Source of the DNA: Streptomyces aureoverticillatus
GTDB lineage: Bacteria; Actinomycetota; Actinomycetes; Streptomycetales; Streptomycetaceae
DNA length: 64,000 bases
Direction of reading: 5' to 3'
Assembly: GCF_014649395.1 (NCBI RefSeq)
Contig: NZ_BMSY01000008.1
Location: 186,001 to 250,000, forward strand
Shown here: piece by piece, positions 50,359 to 58,255 of the stretch
Layout of the letters: each line of letters begins with the position of its first letter
Numbering within the stretch: the stretch's first letter is position 1
The notes under the pieces: generated by a model
What the model saw: the letters and a program-made list of their open reading frames with translations, nothing else
Databases searched by the model: none
What the model was told of the DNA's origin: nothing
Made by a program: the position numbers and the translations under genes

Positions 50359-51147
50359 ATGCTCACCGTGACCTCTGTGAATGTGAATGGCCTGCGTGCC
50401 GCCGCCAAGAAGGGCTTCGTGGAGTGGCTCGCCGGGACCGGCGCGGACGTGCTGTGTCTGCAGGAGGTGCGGGCGGAGCCGCAGCAGCTGCCCGACGAGG
50501 TGCGTGCCCCCGAGGGCTGGTACGTCACGCACGCCCCGGCCGCCGCGAAGGGGCGCGCCGGAGTGTCCCTGTACACGCGGCGCGAGCCGGAGCGGGTGCG
50601 GGTGGGCTTCGGGTCGGCGGAGTTCGACGGCAGCGGGCGCTATGTCGAGGCCGACCTGCCCGGCGTCACCGTCGCCAGCCTCTACCTGCCCTCGGGCGAG
50701 GTCGGCACCGAGCGGCAGGACGAGAAGATCCGGTTCATGGGGGAGTTCCTCGTGTACTTGAAGGGGCTCAAGGCGCGGGCCGCCGCCGAGGGGCGCGAAG
50801 TCCTGGTCTGCGGTGACTGGAACATCGCCCACCAGGAGGCCGACCTCAAGAACTGGAAGGGCAACAAGAAGAACTCCGGGTTCCTGCCCGAGGAGCGGGC
50901 CTGGATGACGGAGGTCTTCGCGGAGTACGGGGACGTGATGCGCGCCCTGCACCCGGAGCAGGAGGGGCCGTACTCCTGGTGGTCCTACCGGGGCCGCGCC
51001 TTCGACAACGACACGGGCTGGCGCATCGACTACCACGTGGCGACGCCGGGCCTCGCCGGGCGGGCCGTCAAGGGGTTCGTCGAGCGGGCCGCCACGCACG
51101 CCGAGCGCTGGTCGGACCACGCGCCGGTGACCGTGGTCTACGAGTAG
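50359..51147 (+). CDS. xthA: Exodeoxyribonuclease III
   Basis: A 262-residue AP endonuclease / 3'-5' exonuclease of base excision repair. Catalytic motifs: SVNVNGLRAAAKKGFVEWL, DVLCLQEVRA (metal-binding Glu), CGDWNIAHQEADLKNW (Asp-x-Asn), and RWSDHAPVTVVYE (Asp-His pair). Normal length. ATG 50359 has no ribosome site; TATCGT ends 6 bases earlier, so the message may be leaderless. Confidence 0.95.
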   Translation: MLTVTSVNVNGLRAAAKKGFVEWLAGTGADVLCLQEVRAEPQQLPDEVRAPEGWYVTHAPAAAKGRAGVSLYTRREPERVRVGFGSAEFDGSGRYVEADLPGVTVASLYLPSGEVGTERQDEKIRFMGEFLVYLKGLKARAAAEGREVLVCGDWNIAHQEADLKNWKGNKKNSGFLPEERAWMTEVFAEYGDVMRALHPEQEGPYSWWSYRGRAFDNDTGWRIDYHVATPGLAGRAVKGFVERAATHAERWSDHAPVTVVYE

Positions 51148-51286
51148 GCCATCCGGCCACGGGCGGGCCAAGACACGGCGAAAAGTCCGGTCGAGGGCTG
51201 TCCCGGCCCCTGTACGGCATGGCAGATTGCGGTCGCGCCCGTCGTCCCTGACCGGCGCTCCGACTTCCGGTGGCACGGGGGGCTTC

Positions 51287-52318
51287 ATGTCGGCTGGGCT
51301 GTCCAGAAGAGGGCTGTTGACCGGTGCCGCGGGTGCGGTGGCGTACGTGGCGAGTGGCACGAACGCCACCGCTGCGGGCGACCCGCCGTCCGTGGGCGTC
51401 CCGCCCGGCACCCCGCCCGTCCTCCTCACCGAGCAGGCGAGCAAGCGCCTCCTCGTGCTCGACCCGCGGCGCCGCGTCTGGGACCCGGCGGCCGATCCGT
51501 CCGTGCTGCGCTGGCAGTTCTCGCCCCTCGGCGATCCCCGCTACCGGGACCTCCGGCCGGAGGCGAGCTGGGTGTACCCGTGCGAGGCGAAGCCGCGGCG
51601 GCACCGGGGGCGGACCCTGGTCCTGACGACGGCGTCCTTCGGCTTCGTGGCCGCTGTCGAGTACCCGTCGGGCCGCCGCTACTGGGGCACCGCGATCGGC
51701 CCCGGCGACGACCTGTTCAACCCGCACAGCGCGGAGATCCTGCCCGACGGGAACGTCGCGGTCGCGTGCAGCACCGGCGCGCTCGTGCGCGTGTACGCCG
51801 CCTCGCTCGGGCCGGACGCGACCCGGTACGCGGAGGACCGGCTCAAGGGCGCGCACGGGCTGCACTGGGACCGCGCGCGCCGCGTCCTGTGGGCGATCGG
51901 CGACGACGAGTTAGTGGCGTACGCGGTGGGCGGCACGTCGGCGCGGCCCACGCTGGCGCGGAGCTTCGCGGTGCCGCTGCCGGTCGCCGTGCCGGGGAGG
52001 ACGGCGGGCGGGCACGACCTGTTCCCGGTGGCGGGGCGGCCGGGGCGGCTGTGGGTGACCACCAACGCGTCCGTCTTCCAGTACGTGAAGCGGACGGGGG
52101 AGTTCGTACGCGACTACGCCGGGCACGAGCTCATCGACCGGGCGAAGGTGAAGGCCGTCGGCAACGACCCGCGCACCGGACAGGTCCTCAGCACGGTCCC
52201 GCAGAGCGGCCTGGAGGAGACCTGGTGGACCACCCAGGTCGGCGTCCACCGGCCGAGTGGTACTTACACCTTGGTCAACGGCGGTATATACAAGGCTCGT
52301 TGGTGGCTGCCGGTCTGA
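51287..52318 (+). CDS. Tat-exported beta-propeller-like protein (DUF6528-type), with TTA codon
   Basis: A 343-residue secreted protein. A Tat signal (LSRRGLLTGAAGAVAYVA) ends near residue 30. The mature part has repeated beta-blade motifs ending in aromatic residues (LLVLDPRRRVWD, VLRWQFSPLG, NPHSAEILPDGNVAVACSTG, KGAHGLHWDRARRVLWAIGD), close in plan to the next gene. I place it with the DUF6528-type family. A TTA leucine codon at 51911-51913 (residue 209) makes translation depend on bldA tRNA, so it should appear only in development. GGGGGG is 5 bases before ATG 51287. Confidence 0.8.
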   Translation: MSAGLSRRGLLTGAAGAVAYVASGTNATAAGDPPSVGVPPGTPPVLLTEQASKRLLVLDPRRRVWDPAADPSVLRWQFSPLGDPRYRDLRPEASWVYPCEAKPRRHRGRTLVLTTASFGFVAAVEYPSGRRYWGTAIGPGDDLFNPHSAEILPDGNVAVACSTGALVRVYAASLGPDATRYAEDRLKGAHGLHWDRARRVLWAIGDDELVAYAVGGTSARPTLARSFAVPLPVAVPGRTAGGHDLFPVAGRPGRLWVTTNASVFQYVKRTGEFVRDYAGHELIDRAKVKAVGNDPRTGQVLSTVPQSGLEETWWTTQVGVHRPSGTYTLVNGGIYKARWWLPV

Positions 52319-52357
52319 CCGTCCGGCGGCCGGAAGAACCGAGCAGCGGGGGTTCGT

Positions 52358-53428
52358 GTGTTCCGATCCGTTTCCGTCCTGGGCGCGTTGGCCGTCGCCG
52401 CGCTGACCCTGGCGCCTCAGGGCGCCGCGGCCGATGCCGCGCCCGTCGCCGATGCCGCGCCCGCCGCCGAGGCGCCGCCCGTCATCGTCACCCAGCAGCA
52501 GGCGCTCCTCGTCCTCGACCCGAACAAGCCGGTGTGGGACTTCAAGCGCGACCCGGCCGCCGTGAAGTGGGCCTTCGATCCGCGCACGGTCTCCGGGTAC
52601 GAGGACCTGGACCCGGCGAAGAACTGGTCCAAGGGGCCGAACGAGGCGAAGGTCTACCAGCTGGGCGGCAAGACGTACGTGGCCACCGTGACCGGCAAGG
52701 GCTTCGCGGCCGTGGTGGAGTACCCCTCGAAGAAGCCGTACTGGAAGACCAGCAAGCTGATCACGCCCGACGACACGTACGCGTACAACCCGCACAGCAT
52801 CGAACTCCTTCCCACCGGCGAGGTCGCCGTCGCCAACTCCGGGCACACGGCCACCGGCCAGGCACGCAGCGACCGCAACGTCTGCCTCTTCCCCACCGGG
52901 AACGCGACGGCCTCCAGCTGCGTCAAGCTGCTCCACGCGCACGGCGTGCAGTGGGACGCGGGCCGCAAGCGGCTGTGGGCCCTGGGCGGCGACCAGCTGA
53001 AGGCGTACAGCATCGACCGCGGCATCCCGGGCCAGCCCAAGCTGAAGGAGGACACGGCGCTCAGCACCAAGGTGCCGTGGGGCGCGGGGCACGACCTCGG
53101 CCTCGTGCCCGGCACCGGGCGGCTGTGGGTGGCCACCGGCACGCCCGTGTTCCAGTACGACATCGGCGCCAAGCGCTGGTACGGCGACACGAGCAGGGGC
53201 GCGCAGGAGGAGTACCCGGGCTGGCAGCAGGTCAGCCAGCGGGGCACCAAGTCCGTGACGACCGACCCGGTGACCGGGCAGGTGATCACCGCCGTCGCGG
53301 AGAACGCCGAGCAGACCACGCACACCGCGCGTCGGCACTTCCCCGAGGCCAGGCACGAGCTGTTCTGGGACGGGAACCAGTCCTACTTCTACAAGGCCCG
53401 GTGGTTCCGGCCCGTCACGATCGGCTGA
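52358..53428 (+). CDS. Sec-exported paralogue of the preceding protein
   Basis: A 356-residue secreted protein from GTG 52358. A Sec signal peptide (VSVLGALAVAALTLAPQGAA) ends near AAA-D. The same blades as its neighbour: ALLVLDPNKPVWDFKRDP, YNPHSIELLPTGEVAVANSG, LHAHGVQWDAGRKRLWALGG, AGHDLGLVPGTGRLWVATGT. It has no TTA codon, and uses Sec rather than Tat export. Two Cys (VCLFPTGNATASSC) may form a disulfide. Tandem duplicates 39 bases apart; function unknown. Confidence 0.8.
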   Translation: MFRSVSVLGALAVAALTLAPQGAAADAAPVADAAPAAEAPPVIVTQQQALLVLDPNKPVWDFKRDPAAVKWAFDPRTVSGYEDLDPAKNWSKGPNEAKVYQLGGKTYVATVTGKGFAAVVEYPSKKPYWKTSKLITPDDTYAYNPHSIELLPTGEVAVANSGHTATGQARSDRNVCLFPTGNATASSCVKLLHAHGVQWDAGRKRLWALGGDQLKAYSIDRGIPGQPKLKEDTALSTKVPWGAGHDLGLVPGTGRLWVATGTPVFQYDIGAKRWYGDTSRGAQEEYPGWQQVSQRGTKSVTTDPVTGQVITAVAENAEQTTHTARRHFPEARHELFWDGNQSYFYKARWFRPVTIG

Positions 53429-53446
53429 GCCGGGCGCCGTGCTCCG

Positions 53447-53479
53447 GGGCGTGTCCGACAGGACCCGTCGGACACGCCC
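53447..53479. terminator. Bidirectional terminator
   Basis: A perfect 12-bp stem, GGGCGTGTCCGA (53447-53458) and TCGGACACGCCC (53468-53479) with a 9-base loop. It separates the secreted protein gene from the convergent merR, whose stop codon begins in the last base. Confidence 0.9.
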
Positions 53480-54162
53480 TAGGGCCGGCTGAGCCTGCGG
53501 TCCAGGGCCAGGGAGAGCTCCGCCTCCACCACGGCCTTGGCCAGGGGCCGCAGGTCGTCCACGGTCAGCTCCGCGTGCTCCGCGGCGTGGGTGAGCGTGA
53601 ACGTGACGAACAACTCGGCCAGCGCGTCCGCGTGTTCGCGGACGCGCTGGCCCGCCTGAAGGACGTCCGCCAGCGGAACGCCCTTGCGTACCAGGGCCGT
53701 CGAGGCGTCGAGCAGGCGGCGGCTGATGTGCACGATGTCGTCGCCGTCCGTGCCCAGATAGCCGAGGTCGAGGGCGGCGGACAGGTTCTCCGGGGTGACC
53801 TGGCCCGCGAAGCGGTCGGCCAGCTCCTCGGGGGTGAGGCGGACCGGGGTCTCCTCCGACGGGCCGCCCATGCCGAGCAGTTCGGCCACGTCGCGGCCCT
53901 GCTCGAAGGCCTCGGCGAGCTCCGCGATGCCGCTGAGGGTGTGGCCCCGCTCCAGGAGAGCGGCGATGGTGCGAAGCCGTGCCAGGTGGTGGTCGTCGTA
54001 CCAGGCGATGCGGCCCTCGCGGCGCGGGGGCGGGATGAGTCCGCGCTCGCGGTAGAAGCGGACGGTGCGCACGGTGATCCCGGCCTCCTTGGCCAGCTCC
54101 TCCATGCGGTATTCGCGTACGTGAGCGGCGCCTGCCGCTGCCTCTGCCACTTCGTCTGCCAC
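53479..54162 (-). CDS. MerR family transcriptional regulator
   Basis: A 227-residue MerR protein. HTH YRMEELAKEAGITVRTVRFY, RERGLIPPPRREGRIAWYDD (wing) and HHLARLRTIAALLERGHTLS are typical; a long C-terminal effector domain (residues about 100-227) may bind an organic ligand rather than metal. GTG 54162. It faces the monooxygenase operon at 54317 across a 154-bp spacer and probably activates it. Confidence 0.87.
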   Translation of the reverse strand: MADEVAEAAAGAAHVREYRMEELAKEAGITVRTVRFYRERGLIPPPRREGRIAWYDDHHLARLRTIAALLERGHTLSGIAELAEAFEQGRDVAELLGMGGPSEETPVRLTPEELADRFAGQVTPENLSAALDLGYLGTDGDDIVHISRRLLDASTALVRKGVPLADVLQAGQRVREHADALAELFVTFTLTHAAEHAELTVDDLRPLAKAVVEAELSLALDRRLSRP

Positions 54163-54274
54163 GTGAGCAGCCTATGTCGGGACGGTGCTGTCACGCCGGG
54201 GTCGTACCGCCGGTAACTTTTTCGCCGCCCACCCCCTACCCATGAGTACGCGGCTGTTCTACTCTCCCAATTGC

Positions 54275-54290
54275 GCCAGTGGTTACTGGC
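54275..54290. promoter_or_regulatory. Inverted repeat before the monooxygenase operon
   Basis: GCCAGT-GGTT-ACTGGC, a perfect 6-bp-arm palindrome, lies 26 bases before ATG 54317. TTGCGC and TAGACC flank it with a 19-bp spacer, as in MerR promoters, but a start there would cut off the ribosome site at 54303, so this promoter reading is doubtful. It may be an operator of MerR or another regulator. Confidence 0.4.
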
Positions 54291-54316
54291 AGAGTTAGAC
54301 CTCGGGAGGCGTCGGC

Positions 54317-55867
54317 ATGGCCGGGAGCGAACGTGTGGAGCACGTACGGGTGGCGGTGATCGGGTCCGGCTTCGGCGGGATCGGGGCCGCCGTCCGGCTG
54401 CGCAGGGAGGGTGTCACCGACTTCGTCGTCCTGGAGCGGGCCGGCGCGGTGGGCGGCACCTGGCGGGACAACAGCTATCCGGGCTGCGCCTGCGACGTGC
54501 CGTCCCACCTCTACTCGTTCTCGTTCGCGCCCAACCCGGACTGGCCGCGCACCTTCTCCGGCCAGGAGCACATCTGGGACTACCTGGAGCGCGTCGCCGA
54601 CACCTTCCGGCTGCGCCCGCACATCCGCCTCGACACCGAGGTGCTGAAGATGAGCTGGGACGGCGACGCGTTGCGCTGGCGGATCGAGACCAGCACCGGG
54701 AAGCTCACCGCCGACGTCGTCGTCTCCGCCACCGGTCCGCTCTCCGACCCCAAGACGCCGGACATCCCGGGCCTGGACACCTTCCCGGGCAAGGTCTTCC
54801 ACTCGGCCCGCTGGGACCACGACTACGACCTGCGGGGCAAGCGTGTCGCCATGGTCGGCACCGGGGCCTCCGCGATCCAGATCGTGCCGGAGATCCAGCG
54901 CGACGTACGGAAACTGACGCTGTTCCAGCGCACGCCGCCGTGGGTGCTGCCGCGCGCGGACCGGGCGATCAGCGGTGTCGAGCGCTGGCTGCACCGGCAG
55001 TTGCCGTTCACCACCTATGCGCGCCGGGGCCTGCTGTGGGGCATCCGGGAGCTCCAGGTGCAGGCGTTCACCAAGCGGCCCGACGAGCTGGGCCTGATCG
55101 AGCGGATCGCGAAGCGGAACATGGAGCGGTCCGTCAAGGACCCGGAGCTGCGGGCCAAGCTGACGCCGACGTACCGCATCGGCTGCAAGCGGATCCTGCT
55201 CTCCAACTCCTACTATCCGGCGCTCGCGAAGCCGCACGTGGACGTGGTCGCCAGCGGCCTCGCCGAGGTGCGCGGGTCCACGGCCGTGGCCGCCGACGGC
55301 ACCGAGGCCGAGGTCGACGCGATCATCTTCGGCACCGGCTTCCACGTCACGGACATGCCGATCGCCGACCGCGTCGTCGGCGCGGACGGCCAGACGCTGA
55401 TGGAGTCCTGGAAGGACGGCATGAAGTCGCTGCGGGGCGCGACCGCGGCGGGATTCCCGAACTTCTTCACCGTCATCGGCCCGAACACCGGCCTCGGCAA
55501 CTCCTCGATGATCCTGATGATCGAGTCCCAGCTGAACTATCTCGCCGACTACGTACGGCAGTTGAACGTCATCGGCGGCCGCACCGCGCTCGCCCCCCGC
55601 CCCGCCGCCGTCGAGGCGTGGAACCACCGCGTCCAGGAGCGGATGAAGCGCACCGTGTGGAACACCGGCGGCTGCACGAGCTGGTATCTGGACGCGAACG
55701 GCGTCAACACCACGGTCTGGCCCGGTACGACGACGGAGTTCCGCGCGGCCACGCGCCGCGTCGACCTGTCCGAGTACGAGGTCACACGCGTCCCCGAGGC
55801 GGACGCGCCGCCCCGGCCGCGGACCGCGGGGAAGAGCCGGCCGGCGAAGGTGAGGGCCACGGCATGA
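54317..55867 (+). CDS. Flavin-dependent Baeyer-Villiger-type monooxygenase
   Basis: A 516-residue FAD/NADPH monooxygenase. FAD loop VIGSGFGGIGAAVRL, GAVGGTWRDNSYPGCACDVP, BVMO fingerprint FPGKVFHSARWD, NADPH loop MVGTGASAIQIVPEI, and FFTVIGPNTGLGNSSMILMI. It should oxidise a ketone to an ester with O2. GGGAGG precedes ATG 54317. The next gene, a hydrolase, overlaps its stop (ATGA at 55864) and could split the ester product. The order BVMO-hydrolase-SDR recalls the M. tuberculosis mymA operon. Confidence 0.92.
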   Translation: MAGSERVEHVRVAVIGSGFGGIGAAVRLRREGVTDFVVLERAGAVGGTWRDNSYPGCACDVPSHLYSFSFAPNPDWPRTFSGQEHIWDYLERVADTFRLRPHIRLDTEVLKMSWDGDALRWRIETSTGKLTADVVVSATGPLSDPKTPDIPGLDTFPGKVFHSARWDHDYDLRGKRVAMVGTGASAIQIVPEIQRDVRKLTLFQRTPPWVLPRADRAISGVERWLHRQLPFTTYARRGLLWGIRELQVQAFTKRPDELGLIERIAKRNMERSVKDPELRAKLTPTYRIGCKRILLSNSYYPALAKPHVDVVASGLAEVRGSTAVAADGTEAEVDAIIFGTGFHVTDMPIADRVVGADGQTLMESWKDGMKSLRGATAAGFPNFFTVIGPNTGLGNSSMILMIESQLNYLADYVRQLNVIGGRTALAPRPAAVEAWNHRVQERMKRTVWNTGGCTSWYLDANGVNTTVWPGTTTEFRAATRRVDLSEYEVTRVPEADAPPRPRTAGKSRPAKVRATA

Positions 55868-56844
55868 GCAGGATCCCCCACGTCCGCGGCGGGCCGTACG
55901 CGCCGCCCGTGCCCGCGCACGAACTGACCGCCGTGTCCGCCGACGGCGCGCGGATCCACGTCGAGGTGCACGGGGCCGAGAACGCGCCCGCCGTCGTCCT
56001 CGTGCACGGCTGGACCTGCTCCACGGCCTTCTGGGCGGCGCAGATCCGGGCCCTGTCGGCCACCTACCGCGTGATCGCCTACGACCAGCGCGGGCACGGG
56101 CGCACCGAGGCGCCCCTGGAGCCCGCCGGGTACGGCACGCGGGCGCTGGCCGACGACCTGGAGGCCGTGCTCGCCGCGACCCTCGCGCCCGGCGAGGGCG
56201 CCGTGCTCGTCGGGCACTCCATGGGCGGCATGACGCTGATGGCGGCGGCCGGCAGGCCCGGGGTGCGGGAGCACGCGGCGGCGGTGCTGCTGTGCAGCAC
56301 GGGCAGTTCGCGGCTCGTCGCCGAGTCGACCGTGGTGCCGCTCCGCGCGGGCGCCCTGCGGACGCGGCTCACCCGCCGGGTCCTGGGCGCGCGGGCGCCG
56401 CTCGGGCCGGTGACGCCGCTGGCCAAGCGGGCGCTCAAGTACGCGACGATGGGCCCCGGTTCGGCCCCCGAGCGGGTCGATGTGTGCGCGCGGATCGTGC
56501 ACGCGTGCCCGCGGGTGGTGCGCTACCGCTGGGCGCACGTCCTGGACGAGCTGCATCTGGACGCCGGGGTCGGTGAGTTGGCCGTGCCGACCGCGGTGAT
56601 CGCGGGCACGGCCGACCGGATGACCCCCGTCGCGCACGCCCGCCGGATCGCGGCCGCGCTGCCGCACTGCCTGGGCCTGACCGAGCTGACGGGGGTCGGG
56701 CACATGACACCGGTGGAGGCGCCGGAAGTGGTGACGCGCCGGATCGCCGAACTGGCGGAGACGTACGTCGTCCGGGAACGGGCCCGCGGGCTGAACCGGG
56801 TTCCGGGCCGGGAGTTCTCGGAAAGGGAGAGGGAGGGCGCGTGA
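55864..56844 (+). CDS. Alpha/beta hydrolase
   Basis: A 326-residue hydrolase: oxyanion motif LVHGWTCSTAFWAAQIRAL, nucleophile elbow GHSMGG, Asp in GTADRMTPVAHA, and His in GVGHMTPVEAPE. Likely an esterase for the lactone or ester made by the preceding monooxygenase (inference). The start overlaps its stop by ATGA, so the genes are translationally coupled. Extra C-terminal residues are Arg/Glu-rich. Confidence 0.9.
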   Translation: MSRIPHVRGGPYAPPVPAHELTAVSADGARIHVEVHGAENAPAVVLVHGWTCSTAFWAAQIRALSATYRVIAYDQRGHGRTEAPLEPAGYGTRALADDLEAVLAATLAPGEGAVLVGHSMGGMTLMAAAGRPGVREHAAAVLLCSTGSSRLVAESTVVPLRAGALRTRLTRRVLGARAPLGPVTPLAKRALKYATMGPGSAPERVDVCARIVHACPRVVRYRWAHVLDELHLDAGVGELAVPTAVIAGTADRMTPVAHARRIAAALPHCLGLTELTGVGHMTPVEAPEVVTRRIAELAETYVVRERARGLNRVPGREFSEREREGA

Positions 56845-57722
56845 GCAAGGTGAGCCTGGAAGGGCAGGTCGTCGTCGTCACGGGGGCGGCGCGCGGGGTC
56901 GGTGAACTCCTCGCCCGCAAGCTGTCGGCGCGCGGTGCGCGGGTGGCGCTCGTCGGCCTGGAGGAGGCCGAGCTGAAACAGGTCGCGGAGCGGCTGCACA
57001 CCGAGGGTCACCACTGGTACGCCGACGTCACCGACCACGAGGCGATGGCGCGGGTGGCCGGGGAGGTCAAGGAGCGCTTCGGGAAGGTGGACGCCGTCGT
57101 CGCCAACGCCGGGGTGGCGAGCGGGGGTCCGTTCCTGGGGTCCGACCCCGTCGCCTGGCGGCGGGTCATCGAGGTCAACCTCATCGGCGGCGCGGTGACG
57201 GCGCGGGCGTTCCTGCCCGTGCTGATGGAGAGCCGCGGGTATCTGCTGCAGATCGCCTCGCTCGCCGCGCTGACGCCCGCGCCGATGATGACCGCGTACT
57301 GCGCGTCCAAGTCGGGCGTGGAGGCGTACGCGCACGCGCTGCGGGCCGAGGTCGGCTACAAGGGCGTGAAGGTCGGCGTCGGCTATCTGTCCTGGACGGA
57401 CACCGACATGGTGCGCGGGGCCGACGAGAACGACGTCATGCGGGAGTTGCGGGCGCGGCTGCCGTGGCCGTCCAACAAGACGTATCCGCTCGGGCCCGCC
57501 GTCGACCGGCTCGTCGCCGGGATCGAGCGGCGCTCCGCGCATGTGTACGCGCAGTGGTGGCTGCGCGGCATGCAGGGCCTGCGGCCGTACCTGCCCGGGG
57601 TCATCGCCGCCGTCGGCCAACGCGAGATGCGCCGCTTCGAGCCGCGCCTGGGCGAGGTGACGACCGGGCTGGTCGGCGCGGGGGGTTCCGCTGACGCGGA
57701 TGCTCGCCGGGGGCCGTCGTGA
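56841..57722 (+). CDS. Short-chain dehydrogenase/reductase
   Basis: A 293-residue SDR: cofactor loop VTGAARGVGELLARKL, VVANAGVASGG, IASLAALTPAPMMTAY and YCASKSGVEAYAHAL (Tyr-x3-Lys). It begins at GTG 56841 overlapping the hydrolase stop. It could provide the ketone for the monooxygenase from an alcohol. The C-tail (RGMQGLRPYLPGVIAAVGQR) is typical of the long SDR next to BVMO genes. Confidence 0.9.
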   Translation: MSKVSLEGQVVVVTGAARGVGELLARKLSARGARVALVGLEEAELKQVAERLHTEGHHWYADVTDHEAMARVAGEVKERFGKVDAVVANAGVASGGPFLGSDPVAWRRVIEVNLIGGAVTARAFLPVLMESRGYLLQIASLAALTPAPMMTAYCASKSGVEAYAHALRAEVGYKGVKVGVGYLSWTDTDMVRGADENDVMRELRARLPWPSNKTYPLGPAVDRLVAGIERRSAHVYAQWWLRGMQGLRPYLPGVIAAVGQREMRRFEPRLGEVTTGLVGAGGSADADARRGPS

Positions 57723-57876
57723 CGTGACCGTGGTCGTGGGCTGCCTTCAGGGTCGGGAGCCGCCCCTGGCGGCCCAGCTGCCCACAGCAGGTAGGCGAAA
57801 GGGTGGGTGGGTGGGGGAAAATCCACCGCGAAGCGGTGGGACAGGGGCGCGCCCCACCGGCCCGCAGGCGAACGGC

Positions 57877-57915
57877 AAGCGGGGCTCGCCCGGGAAGTCC
57901 GGGTGAGCCCCGCTT
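57877..57915 (-). terminator. Terminator of the small hydrophilic protein gene
   Basis: AAGCGGGGCTCGCCCGG (57877-57893) and CCGGGTGAGCCCCGCTT (57899-57915) with a five-base loop. It lies 22 bases past the reverse-strand stop at 57937, and another repeat-rich hairpin (57820-57838, CCACCGCGAAGCGGTGG) lies beyond it. Confidence 0.85.
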
Positions 57916-57936
57916 CTGTTCCGCCCAGTGCAACGA

Positions 57937-58179
57937 CTACGCGTCGTAGTCCTGGTTGAACTTGTCCTGAGCCTCCTGCGCGGCCCGCCGAGCCTCATCC
58001 GGCGTCTCGTCCCGGCGGCCGCGCTCGCGGCCCTGCTCGCGAGCCTGCGACGCGCGGTCCCGTTCCTGCTCGCCCCGCTCGCGGCCCTGCGAGGCGCGCT
58101 CGCCCGCCTCGTCCTTGGCGCCCTGCGCCTTGTTGCGGAGGTTCTCGGCCTTGTCCTGGAACTGGTCCTTCATGCCCAT
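57937..58179 (-). CDS. Small hydrophilic stress-type protein (CsbD-like)
   Basis: An 80-residue, very hydrophilic protein: MGMKDQFQDKAENLRNKAQG, AKDEAGERASQG, then RERGEQERDRASQAREQGRE, rich in Glu, Arg, Gln, Asp. It looks like a CsbD-type or LEA-like helical protein induced by stress. GGGAG lies 8 bases before ATG 58179. No sigma-B promoter was found. Confidence 0.8.
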   Translation of the reverse strand: MGMKDQFQDKAENLRNKAQGAKDEAGERASQGRERGEQERDRASQAREQGRERGRRDETPDEARRAAQEAQDKFNQDYDA

Positions 58180-58255
58180 GCTGTTCACTCCCGGTTGTGG
58201 GTGAGGGGATCGGGCCCGACCAGACAAACACGGCGCGATAAACCCCGCATTTCGA

